Assembly: GCA_934667795.1 (NCBI GenBank)
Contig: CAKUMP010000022.1
Location: 1-16,353 of the forward strand
Length of the DNA: 16,353 bases
Reading direction: 5' to 3'
Source: an uncultured Chthoniobacterales bacterium
GTDB taxonomy: Bacteria; Verrucomicrobiota; Verrucomicrobiia; Chthoniobacterales; CAKUMP01
Shown here: one piece after another, positions 1 through 6,178 of the stretch
Layout of the letters: every line of letters begins with the position of its first letter
Numbering within the stretch: the first letter of the stretch is position 1
The notes under the pieces: model-generated
The model's database searches: none
The model's input: the letters and a program-made list of their open reading frames with translations, nothing else
Told to the model about the DNA's origin: nothing
Program-made: the position numbers and the translations under genes

Positions 1-42
1 CGCTTGATATGTGAACTCAAGTGTGTTTGCTTTAGCGGAATT

Positions 43-819
43 ATGACGTTTTTGGATCGCTTAGAGTCGAAATTGGGTCGGTTTGCTATTCCGGGATTGC
101 TGCGATATATCGCAATTTTTACGGGTTTAGTATTTATTTTAATTAAAATGAACCCGCAATATGTGACAGCGCTGACATTAGACCCTGTGAAGATTATGGC
201 GGGAGAGGTATGGCGACTGGTTTCCTATATTTTCATTCCGCGCACGACGAGTTTCATTTTTATCATTTTTGCTATATGGATATTAATTTTCATTGGGGAT
301 GCGATTGAACGGGCATGGGGAGCGTTTCGGTTAAATCTTTATTACGCGCTGGGGATGCTGGGAGTCACCGTTGCGGCCTTTATATTTGCATCTAATATGG
401 CAAATGTTTATTTGTTCAGTTCGATCTTTTTTGCTTTTGCAACGCTGTATCCAAACCAGGAGCTATTATTATTTTTCATTATTCCGGTGAAAGTGAAATA
501 TCTGGGGATAATTTCTGCTGTTTTTCTTTTAATTGCAGCATTGGGTGGCACGCTGGGAGATCAATTAGCCTTTGTTGCCTCATTTGGGAATTATTTATTG
601 TTTTTTGGACCGACGGTTATTCGGCAAATGCGGGAGAAACAGCAGGTGGTTCAACGTCGAGCAAAGTTTGAGGAAAAACAATTACCTGCGGATACCGTTT
701 TATATAAATGTTACCTTTGTGGCGCAACAGAAGTGACACACCCGGAACGAGAATTTCGCGTGGATGCGCAGGAGCGAGATGTCTGTAATGTCTGCGCAGA
801 GACGACCTCTGAACCTTAA
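43..819 (+). CDS. Rhomboid-like membrane protein, probably catalytically inactive, with C-terminal zinc-finger-like tail
   Basis: A 258-residue polytopic membrane protein with the layout of the rhomboid family: a short cytoplasmic N-terminus, about six hydrophobic helices between residues 18 and 200, and the family-style stretch GEVWRLVSYIFIP (residues 54-66) before the second helix. The active site of rhomboid proteases looks lost. The GxSG serine motif is replaced by the region around LFSS (S126, S127), and where the catalytic His of AHLGG would fall there is ASFGN (S180). The soluble tail carries two CxxC pairs, C223/C226 and C248/C251, which look like a small zinc-binding knuckle. I chose the ATG at 43; a TTG at position 4 is in frame but would add an odd Cys-rich leader. 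The window begins just upstream, so a longer product cannot be excluded. panD follows 109 bases later. By fold it may be a pseudoprotease that binds or escorts membrane proteins; its substrate is unknown. Confidence 0.75.
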   Translation: MTFLDRLESKLGRFAIPGLLRYIAIFTGLVFILIKMNPQYVTALTLDPVKIMAGEVWRLVSYIFIPRTTSFIFIIFAIWILIFIGDAIERAWGAFRLNLYYALGMLGVTVAAFIFASNMANVYLFSSIFFAFATLYPNQELLLFFIIPVKVKYLGIISAVFLLIAALGGTLGDQLAFVASFGNYLLFFGPTVIRQMREKQQVVQRRAKFEEKQLPADTVLYKCYLCGATEVTHPEREFRVDAQERDVCNVCAETTSEP

Positions 820-928
820 TAACAGCAAACCCTTCCGTACTTTTCCGCGACTAATTTTGACCGTATTAAATGGGACAAATCAGAAAAAAACTTGCGTTAG
901 GGAAAAATCAGCATTATCAGGCAATATT

Positions 929-1288
929 ATGAGGGTAAGTTTGTTAAAGTCGAAAATCCATCGAGCCGCGGTGACCGGGGCAAGTCTGGATTATGAGGGG
1001 AGTTTGTTGATTGCGGAAGATTTAGCGCAATTGGCAGGCTTTGCTCCGTATGAGAGGATCCTGGTCAGCAATATGGCAAATGGAGAACGGTTTGAAACCT
1101 ACGTCATTTATGGACCGGCAGGATCCGGTGCGATTGAGTTGAATGGTGCGGCGGCACATCTGGGAAAACCGGGTGACCGCTTGACGATTATGGGGTTTGG
1201 CTGGATCAAGCAGGAAGATGCAGGAAATCATCAACCGAAGGTCGTTCTGGTGAATGAAAAAAATGAAATCCTGCGAACCAGCGGGTAG
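929..1288 (+). CDS. panD: Aspartate 1-decarboxylase (pyruvoyl-dependent)
   Basis: A 119-residue cytoplasmic enzyme that decarboxylates L-aspartate to beta-alanine for pantothenate and coenzyme A synthesis. The proenzyme normally cleaves itself between Gly24 and Ser25, and Ser25 becomes the catalytic pyruvoyl group. Here the signature YEGS places Gly24-Ser25 exactly where expected, with K9, H11, R12 and Y22 of the active site also present. NGERFETY (family residues R54, T57, Y58) and NGAAAH match too. Length is close to the usual 115-130. The reading frame stays open upstream to 764, overlapping the rhomboid-like gene, but the PanD fold begins at the ATG at 929, so the upstream part is rejected. 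There is no strong Shine-Dalgarno sequence. No other pantothenate gene lies in the window. Confidence 0.95.
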   Translation: MRVSLLKSKIHRAAVTGASLDYEGSLLIAEDLAQLAGFAPYERILVSNMANGERFETYVIYGPAGSGAIELNGAAAHLGKPGDRLTIMGFGWIKQEDAGNHQPKVVLVNEKNEILRTSG

Positions 1289-1533
1289 GTCGTAGATGCA
1301 TGGGAGGCTGACCAGTAAATGCTGGAAAAATGCAGCAGCCCACATGAGAAACTATTTAAATAAATTCTTTTGCAAGAGTTTTTATTTGAAAAAAATGTAT
1401 AAAACTGGGAAAAACTCCCAAAATCAGATGTGTTAATAAAAAGAGTGATTGCATTGATTTACTTGATCGGGAATAGTATAGGGTTTTACAAGTAGAGCTA
1501 AGCATTTGATTATTCCTTTATAAAGTTTTGAAT
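1289..1533. other. AT-rich intergenic region upstream of the oxidase operon
   Basis: A 245-base gap between panD and the oxidase operon with no credible gene. It becomes strongly AT-rich after about 1347. It holds a small perfect hairpin (TGGGA 1406-1410, TCCCA 1416-1420, five-base loop) that is followed by a T-run only when read on the minus strand, where no gene needs a terminator; it could be a protein-binding site. The likely oxidase promoter lies near its 3' end. Confidence 0.6.
1454..1482 (+). promoter_or_regulatory. Candidate sigma-70-type promoter for the oxidase operon
   Basis: TTGATT (1454-1459) and TATAGG (1477-1482) are separated by 17 bases and lie about 50 bases before the first oxidase gene, in AT-rich DNA. 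Both boxes are imperfect, and in sequence this AT-rich similar pairs arise by chance, so this is only a candidate. Confidence 0.3.
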
Positions 1534-3360
1534 ATGGAGACGAAAACAGCAGATATTCACGCCAAAGATGTAGATGCATCTTCCGGGCATGGGCATGATG
1601 ATCATCATGGAGATCATCACGAATTAGGATTTTGGCAGAAATATATTTTCTCGACCGATCACAAAGTCATTGGAATCCAGTATGGTGTTACGTCTATGAC
1701 GTTTTTGTTTATTGGTTTCTGTCTGATGTTGTTGATGCGTTGGCAGTTGGCAATGCCGGGTGAGCCGATTCCTTTGATTGCCGGGATGCTGCGGAATATT
1801 TTTGGAGAAGGAATGATTGATTCCGCTGGGGCAATGACGCCGGATATGTACAACTCCTTTGGCGCGATGCACGGAACGATCATGATTTTCCTTGCGGTCG
1901 TGCCTTTTGCTTTCGGGGCATTTGGGAACTATGTGGTTCCTTTGCAGATCGGGGCTCCGGATATGGCGTTTCCTAAATTGAATATGGCCAGTTACTGGGT
2001 GTATTTTATCGGGGGCGTCATCATGCTTGCCAGCTTCTTTGTTCCCGGTGGAAGCGCGAAAAGTGGCTGGACTTCCTATTCTCCGCTGGCAGTGGTGACG
2101 GATGCGGATGCTCATATCCTCTGGAACGGGCAAACGATGTGGCTGATTGCGATGGTCTTCCTGATTTCCAGTTCCTTGTTAGGATCGGTAAACTTTATTA
2201 CAACGATTATTCAATTACGCGCGCCCGGGATGACCTGGATGCGGCTGCCTTATTTCTGTTGGGCGCAGTTGGTGACAGCGTTTCTGCTGTTGCTGGCATT
2301 TCCTCCTCTGGAAGTGGCGGGTTTGATGCAATTATGTGACCGTTTATTTGGTTCCAGTTTCTTCATGCCTACCGGGCTGGTGGTGAACAACGTTCAGGTT
2401 GCGGTGAGTGGCGGGGGGAGTCCGCTGTTGTACCAGCATTTGTTCTGGTTCCTGGGACATCCGGAGGTGTACGTTTTGATTTTACCCGCTATCGGTATTG
2501 TCGCGGAAGTGATTACCAATAATACCAGAAAACCGTTGTGGGGGTACCGTACAATGGTTTTCGCAACCCTCGTTTTAGGGTTCCTTTCTTTCCTGGTTTG
2601 GGCACATCACATGTATCTGACAGGGATGGGTTCGAAAGTCAGTGCATTTTTCCAGACCACAACCGTGTTGGTATCAGTCCCTTCGGTGATTCTGATCACT
2701 TCTCTTCTGATCAGTTTGTGGGGAGGCTCGATCCGTTTTAATACACAAATGCTTTTTGCGGTGGCTTTTCTACCGATGTTCGGAATTGGCGGTTTAACCG
2801 GTCTTCCGCTTGCCTTTAACAGTCTGGATTTATATCTGCACGATACTTATTACGTCATTGCGCACTTCCACTATGTTGTAGCTCCTGGAACGATTTTTGG
2901 ATTAATTGCCGGAATTTACTATTGGTATCCGAAAATGACCGGACGCAAGATGAGTGAGTTTTTAGGAAAATGGCATTTCTGGCCGTCATTAATTTTCATG
3001 AATGGGGTGTTTTTACCCATGTTTATCCAAGGGATGGCAGGATACCACCGCCGTTGGTACGATGGAGGTGCATCCTATGAACTCGCACAGGATTTGCTCT
3101 GGATGAACGGATTGATGTCAATTGCTGCGGTTGGGTTATTGTTTGCCCAGGTTCCGTTTCTCATTAATCTGGTCATCAGTAAATTCTCTGGTGAAAAGGT
3201 AAATGATAACCCCTGGGAATCGACAACTTTGGAATGGGCTACGCCTACTCCGCCCCCCCATGGCAATTTTGACAAGCCAGTTGCCGTATATCGTGGTCCT
3301 TACGAATACAGCGTTCCTGGTGCCACTACGGATTATACTCCTCAAAATCAACATTCATAA
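1534..3360 (+). CDS. ctaD: Cytochrome c oxidase subunit I (aa3-type, A1-like)
   Basis: Catalytic subunit of the terminal oxidase, reducing O2 to water with electrons from cytochrome c and pumping protons across the inner membrane. It has 608 residues with 12 or more hydrophobic helices. Haem and CuB ligands are visible: H113 (MHGTI), H309 in GHPEVY, H358/H359, and H444 and H446 (AHFHYV). Y313 is the His-crosslinked tyrosine, and E311, D143 (GAPDMAFP) and N150 give a complete D-pathway of the A1 type. The K-pathway is unusual: aligned with bovine subunit I, S255 becomes A324, T316 becomes S384 and K319 becomes L387 (VPSVIL). The N-terminus has six His between residues 19 and 29. The ATG at 1534 is preferred to an in-frame TTG at 1528; no clear ribosome binding site is seen. 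It is the first gene of a six-gene operon, nine bases from subunit III. Confidence 0.97.
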   Translation: METKTADIHAKDVDASSGHGHDDHHGDHHELGFWQKYIFSTDHKVIGIQYGVTSMTFLFIGFCLMLLMRWQLAMPGEPIPLIAGMLRNIFGEGMIDSAGAMTPDMYNSFGAMHGTIMIFLAVVPFAFGAFGNYVVPLQIGAPDMAFPKLNMASYWVYFIGGVIMLASFFVPGGSAKSGWTSYSPLAVVTDADAHILWNGQTMWLIAMVFLISSSLLGSVNFITTIIQLRAPGMTWMRLPYFCWAQLVTAFLLLLAFPPLEVAGLMQLCDRLFGSSFFMPTGLVVNNVQVAVSGGGSPLLYQHLFWFLGHPEVYVLILPAIGIVAEVITNNTRKPLWGYRTMVFATLVLGFLSFLVWAHHMYLTGMGSKVSAFFQTTTVLVSVPSVILITSLLISLWGGSIRFNTQMLFAVAFLPMFGIGGLTGLPLAFNSLDLYLHDTYYVIAHFHYVVAPGTIFGLIAGIYYWYPKMTGRKMSEFLGKWHFWPSLIFMNGVFLPMFIQGMAGYHRRWYDGGASYELAQDLLWMNGLMSIAAVGLLFAQVPFLINLVISKFSGEKVNDNPWESTTLEWATPTPPPHGNFDKPVAVYRGPYEYSVPGATTDYTPQNQHS

Positions 3361-3369
3361 ATTTTTTTA

Positions 3370-4197
3370 ATGGAAATTCCATATACAACCACTCCGCGGG
3401 CCGATACCGGGCTCTGGAATGCCAAGATTGGAATCTGGCTATTCCTTGCATCTGAAGTCATGCTGTTCGGCGGCATTTTTTCCGGCTACATTTTCCTTCG
3501 TCTCGGTGCTGGCACCGATCCGGATTATGAATGGCCGATCCATGTTCTTAAAATCGCTCCGGGCTTGATTAACACGGCCGTCCTGATTCTTTCCAGTGTG
3601 ACGGTGATTCTGGCCTGGGCTAACCTGAAGTTGAGAAACTATGGGCGATACAAGATATGTATGTCGATTACTCTGCTCTGTGCAGTCGCATTCATGGGAA
3701 TCAAAAGTTATGAGTATTACGGGAAATTGACCCATTACGGGATTTTCCTGAAGGATGGAACGATCGTGACCGGGCATGATCTGGTAGATCATGGCGATTA
3801 CCTGACCATGGTGCCAGATCCAGTAGAAGAGCAACATGGATCACATGGACATCAGACGGATGATGCGCCTGCAGCATCGGTACAAAAGTCGGAAGCCGGT
3901 GGTGGTGCCGGTGGGCATGGAGAGCCGCTGCGCTTTGATAAAGAAGAAGTGTTTCGTTATGCGAATCACGGGCCTTCCTATAATACTTTTTATGCCATCT
4001 ATTATCTTCTGACGGGATTGCATGGGTTGCACGTCATTGGGGGAGCCTCTGTTCTTGCGTATTTCCTGTTTACCGGAAAGAAAATGTATCAGACGAATCC
4101 TGAACATCTGGCTAATCGCGTCGAGGTGGGCGGACTGTTCTGGCACTTTGTGGATCTGATCTGGATTTTCCTTTTCCCTTTACTTTATCTTTTATAA
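3370..4197 (+). CDS. ctaE: Cytochrome c oxidase subunit III
   Basis: A 275-residue integral membrane subunit that binds subunit I and stabilises proton uptake in the oxidase. The N-terminal helix contains GIWLFLASEVMLFGGIFSGY with the family's conserved Glu, and the C-terminal half contains YAIYYLLTGLHGLHVIGG and a final helix ending in WIFLFPLLYLL. About five helices are seen, as in short bacterial forms. The loop before the fourth helix is enlarged (residues about 120-195) and holds a low-complexity segment rich in His, Gly, Ala and acidic residues (about 150-187), which explains the length over the usual 200 or so. Only the nine bases ATTTTTTTA separate it from the subunit I stop codon, and no Shine-Dalgarno sequence is present, so translation is probably coupled or leaderless-like. 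Confidence 0.95.
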   Translation: MEIPYTTTPRADTGLWNAKIGIWLFLASEVMLFGGIFSGYIFLRLGAGTDPDYEWPIHVLKIAPGLINTAVLILSSVTVILAWANLKLRNYGRYKICMSITLLCAVAFMGIKSYEYYGKLTHYGIFLKDGTIVTGHDLVDHGDYLTMVPDPVEEQHGSHGHQTDDAPAASVQKSEAGGGAGGHGEPLRFDKEEVFRYANHGPSYNTFYAIYYLLTGLHGLHVIGGASVLAYFLFTGKKMYQTNPEHLANRVEVGGLFWHFVDLIWIFLFPLLYLL

Positions 4198-4215
4198 TTT
4201 ATTCATTCACACGTT

Positions 4216-4533
4216 ATGGCTACTAGTCCTGAAGAAATCAAAAAGCACATCAAGTTTTACATTGGCATCTTTGCTGCCTTGATGGTTCTGACCGTTATTA
4301 CCGTACTTGTTTCTTTTGTCCATATTGGGCCGCCGGATTCGATGACGGCGAATATTATCGTGGGGATGATTATTGCGACGATTAAAGCGAGTCTGGTAGC
4401 GGCATTTTTCATGCATTTGAGCACGGAAAAGGGAACGATCTATAAAATTATGATTGTTTCCACCCTTTTAGTGATCGGTTTATTCCTGTTATCTATATTG
4501 GCGTTTTATGATCCAATCCCTGCCTTGTTTTAA
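4216..4533 (+). CDS. ctaF: Cytochrome c oxidase subunit IV, prokaryotic type
   Basis: A 105-residue protein with three hydrophobic helices (about 15-35, 44-68 and 75-98). The middle helix contains NIIVGMIIATIKASLVAAFFMHL, the hallmark of the small prokaryotic subunit IV family of caa3/aa3 oxidases (KxxLVxxFFMHL pattern). The subunit is non-catalytic and is thought to help hold the complex together. It lies 18 bases after subunit III in the oxidase operon. Assignment rests on the motif, size and position. Confidence 0.88.
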   Translation: MATSPEEIKKHIKFYIGIFAALMVLTVITVLVSFVHIGPPDSMTANIIVGMIIATIKASLVAAFFMHLSTEKGTIYKIMIVSTLLVIGLFLLSILAFYDPIPALF

Positions 4534-4559
4534 GAGGAATGGAATGGTATAAGTAAAAT

Positions 4560-4760
4560 ATGAACCTGAAAAATTTCCATATTATTTTCATTTTAGCCGC
4601 GATCCTGACTTGCTTTGGATTTGCCGCCTGGGCATTTATGGCGGATACCAGTCGCGTCGGGGATTTTCGGGGAATTGGTGGAATGACACTCGCGATTGGA
4701 GTGGGATTAATTTTTTATGGATTATGGTTTGTCTTGAGAGAGGCAAAGCGAATCATTTAA
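4560..4760 (+). CDS. Small two-helix membrane protein of the oxidase operon, function unknown
   Basis: A 66-residue protein with one hydrophobic helix at about residues 7-27 (HIIFILAAILTCFGFAAWAF) and a second at about 41-58, ending in a short basic tail (REAKRII). The loop between them is Gly- and Asp-rich. I do not recognise a named family. Position between subunit IV and the CAVC protein, same strand and tight spacing (26 bases) suggest a minor oxidase subunit or assembly factor, comparable in size to small accessory subunits such as CcoQ, but no sequence link to these can be shown here. The purine-rich stretch at 4531-4546 is too far upstream for a normal ribosome binding site. Confidence 0.75.
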   Translation: MNLKNFHIIFILAAILTCFGFAAWAFMADTSRVGDFRGIGGMTLAIGVGLIFYGLWFVLREAKRII

Positions 4761-4775
4761 CGTTGCAAACAGGAG

Positions 4776-4783
4776 AAAGGAAA
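4776..4783 (+). promoter_or_regulatory. Ribosome binding site for the CAVC-motif gene
   Basis: AAAGGAAA lies five bases before the ATG at 4789, with a second purine block AGGAG just upstream (4771-4775). It is one of the few good Shine-Dalgarno sites in the oxidase operon; its neighbours mostly lack one. Confidence 0.6.
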
Positions 4784-4788
4784 CAGTC

Positions 4789-5070
4789 ATGAATAAATTA
4801 AAGAAACAGTTTTTGCTTTGCCTGAGCGGTCTTGCATTTTTAATGGTATCAATGAGCAATGCCAGCGCCTGCGCAGTTTGTTTTGGAAAAGCAGGAACAC
4901 CGATTACGGAGGCTGCAAATGGAGCCATTATCTTTATGCTGATTCTCTTGTTTGCGGTCTTGTTCAGTTTTATCGGCTTTATGGTTTATCTGGTACGAAA
5001 AGCGCGACAGCCATTACCAGAGCATCAGCTGTTGATTCAGATGGTGCAGAATGAAGACCGTTCTGCTTAA
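4789..5070 (+). CDS. Exported CAVC-motif small membrane protein, putative oxidase/CuA assembly factor
   Basis: A 93-residue protein with a signal peptide (basic MNKLKKQ, hydrophobic core, then SNASA) followed at once by CAVCFG, a short polar linker, one hydrophobic helix (about 46-69) and a basic then acidic tail. Cleavage after ASA would leave a mature protein starting with a CxxC pair tethered to the outer face of the inner membrane. Residue -3 is Ala rather than Leu, so a lipobox is unlikely but not impossible. I recall short proteins with a similar C-x-V-C-F-G start beside cytochrome oxidase genes of Verrucomicrobiota and Planctomycetota. A role in copper delivery to, or thiol reduction of, the CuA site of subunit II encoded next door is inference from motif, location and context. 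Confidence 0.78.
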   Translation: MNKLKKQFLLCLSGLAFLMVSMSNASACAVCFGKAGTPITEAANGAIIFMLILLFAVLFSFIGFMVYLVRKARQPLPEHQLLIQMVQNEDRSA

Positions 5071-5108
5071 TTTTTCCACTGTAGTTTATCTTTTGAGTTT
5101 ATTGAGTT

Positions 5109-5855
5109 ATGTTAAATAAGTTTTTACAAATTGCGGAAAATGCATCTGATCACGGCCATTATATTGATTCCATGCTGGAATTGGTACATTGGTTCATGCT
5201 GATATTATTTATAGGTTGGTCGTGTTTCTTTTTTTATACCCTTTATCGTTTCAGCAAAAAGCGGAATCCGAAGGCCAGTTATCATGGAGCAAGATCCAAA
5301 GCATCGACGCACGCGGAGGTGGGAGTCGTGGTGGTGGAAGCGATGTTGCTGCTGGGGTTTGCAATTCCCATCTGGGGAAGTCGGGTAAATGATTTCCCTG
5401 AAGGGGATAATGTGGTACGGGTACGGGTGGTGGCAGAACAGTTTGGATTTAACATTCATTACCCCGGAGCGGATGGTGTATTTGGTCGTGTGGACGCCAG
5501 CCTGGTATCCGCTGCAAATAAAATCGGCCTGGATCGGGAAGATGAAGCCGCAAAAGATGATATTGTCACTTTTAACGCGCTGCATTTACCTGTCGGACAA
5601 CCTGCGATTCTTCAGTTAAGTTCCAAGGATGTGATTCATAACTTTGCATTGTACACGATGCGCACAGCACAGGATATGATTCCTGGTTCAGAAATTCCTC
5701 TGTGGTTCACTCCCATTAAAACGGGAGAATGGGAAGTGATTTGCGGCCAGCTTTGTGGAAATGGGCATTACGCCATGAAAGCCATGCTGACCGTAGAAGC
5801 TGCAAGCGATTTCCAAAACTGGCTGGACGGCCAGGCCCCGGCTCCCGCACAGTAA
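5109..5855 (+). CDS. ctaC: Cytochrome c oxidase subunit II
   Basis: The electron-entry subunit, which takes electrons from cytochrome c into the CuA centre and passes them to haem a in subunit I. It has 248 residues: two N-terminal helices (about 25-50 and 70-93) and a periplasmic cupredoxin domain. CuA ligands are complete: H177 (KDVIHNF), C212 and C216 in CGQLCGNGH, H220 and M223; Q214 stands where many subunits have Glu, a backbone-carbonyl ligand. The aromatic patch that normally reads QWxW or QFxW reads QFGF (residues 111-114), so the usual electron-entry Trp is Phe114. No cytochrome c domain is fused, so a separate cytochrome c is needed. The gene closes the operon, whereas subunit II is first in most oxidase operons. 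It has no cleavable-looking signal peptide and no Shine-Dalgarno sequence. Confidence 0.95.
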   Translation: MLNKFLQIAENASDHGHYIDSMLELVHWFMLILFIGWSCFFFYTLYRFSKKRNPKASYHGARSKASTHAEVGVVVVEAMLLLGFAIPIWGSRVNDFPEGDNVVRVRVVAEQFGFNIHYPGADGVFGRVDASLVSAANKIGLDREDEAAKDDIVTFNALHLPVGQPAILQLSSKDVIHNFALYTMRTAQDMIPGSEIPLWFTPIKTGEWEVICGQLCGNGHYAMKAMLTVEAASDFQNWLDGQAPAPAQ

Positions 5856-5873
5856 GCCAGCTGGGAGCACCAC

Positions 5874-5899
5874 CTGGGAGCGCCGACGTCCCCGTCGGC
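5874..5899 (+). repeat. Dispersed palindromic repeat, copy A
   Basis: CTGGGAGC followed by GCCGACG-TCCC-CGTCGGC, a perfect 7-bp inverted repeat with a four-base loop. The identical 26-bp unit occurs in reverse orientation at 14369-14394, and with one mismatch in reverse at 6706-6731. The size, palindrome and strictly intergenic position resemble REP-type elements. Confidence 0.85.
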
Positions 5900-5920
5900 A
5901 GACTCTTCTTTGCCGGGCAC

Positions 5921-5938
5921 GCCGACGTCCTCGTCGGC
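5921..5938 (+). repeat. Dispersed palindromic repeat, copy B (core only)
   Basis: GCCGACG-TCCT-CGTCGGC, the core of copy A with one loop change, 21 bases after it in the same orientation. The CTGGGAGC flank is missing. The pair A/B could fold as two tandem hairpins at the 3' end of the oxidase transcript and may protect the mRNA end or slow transcription; there is no T-run directly after, so it is not a standard terminator. Confidence 0.8.
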
Positions 5939-5951
5939 TGAAAAAAGCGCT

Positions 5952-5985
5952 GTTTCACACAAAAGTCGCTAAGTTTTTTTTAAAA
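5952..5985 (+). repeat. GTTTCAC-CAAA...GTCGCTAAG intergenic repeat fragment, copy 1
   Basis: GTTTCACACAAAAGTCGCTAAG followed by a run of eight T and four A. It matches a second piece at 14155-14197 (GTTTCATGCAAAG ... GTCGCTAAGG, T6, A-run) and, on the minus strand, the start CTGTTTCACGCAAAG near 14345-14359. It belongs to a style of short CACGCAAAG intergenic repeat that I recall in many bacterial genomes. Confidence 0.6.
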
Positions 5986-6031
5986 TGGGGTAATGCGAAG
6001 AAAAGTGAGGTGGTGCGCGCTGGAAGAAGTA

Positions 6032-6108
6032 CCTCACACGAAGGAACAAAGCCACGAAGAACTTCTGGATTAGCCGCTGAACTCGCAGAAAAGCGCGGAA
6101 GTTTTTTT
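6032..6108 (+). repeat. CACGAAG-type intergenic repeat fragment
   Basis: The segment contains CCTCACACGAAG, CAAAGCCACGAAG, CGCAGAAAAGCGCGGAAG and a final T-run. The periodic CACGAAG / GCGGAAG words and the T-run resemble the fragments at 5952 and 14155, but no long exact match exists inside the window, so family membership is tentative. Confidence 0.4.
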
Positions 6109-6178
6109 TATCCTAAATTTTTTGCTTGCATGAAGAAATTCAGAGGATTAAAAGAGATTTAATTCTTTAAATCCTGCT

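Larger units (their letters stand above)
5856..6178. other. Repeat-rich intergenic region after the oxidase operon
   Basis: A 323-base gap without a credible gene. It is a mosaic of dispersed repeat pieces: two palindromic GCCGACG...CGTCGGC units (near 5882 and 5921), then a GTTTCACACAAAAGTCGCTAAG piece running into T and A tracts (5952-5985), then a CACGAAG-type piece with a final T-run (about 6032-6108). Its last 60 bases are AT-rich and may hold the promoter of the next gene, but no convincing boxes are seen. Confidence 0.7.

Noticed and set aside
764..928. Longer N-terminus for PanD in the same open frame
   Set aside because: The PanD fold starts at 929 with Gly24-Ser25 in the exact family position; the upstream part overlaps the rhomboid-like gene in another frame and has no PanD similarity.
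1311..1326. CCAG...CTGG hairpin after panD as a terminator
   Set aside because: Four-base stem with no T-run following; too weak to support.
5921..5950. Repeat copy B as a rho-independent terminator of the oxidase operon
   Set aside because: The stem is good, but it is followed by TGAAAAAAG, not a T-run, on the transcribed strand.
5729..5962. Short reading frames through the palindromic repeats (peptides with GSADVPVG) on both strands near 5729-5962, and again near 14366-14620
   Set aside because: They arise because the repeat is open in several frames; they overlap the subunit II or OpcA-like coding sequence and have no starts or coding features of their own.
5856..6178. tRNA, small RNA or CRISPR in the long repeat-rich gap
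   Set aside because: No cloverleaf pattern or TTCGA-type T-loop, and no regularly spaced repeats with unique spacers; the repeats are of different kinds and spacing.
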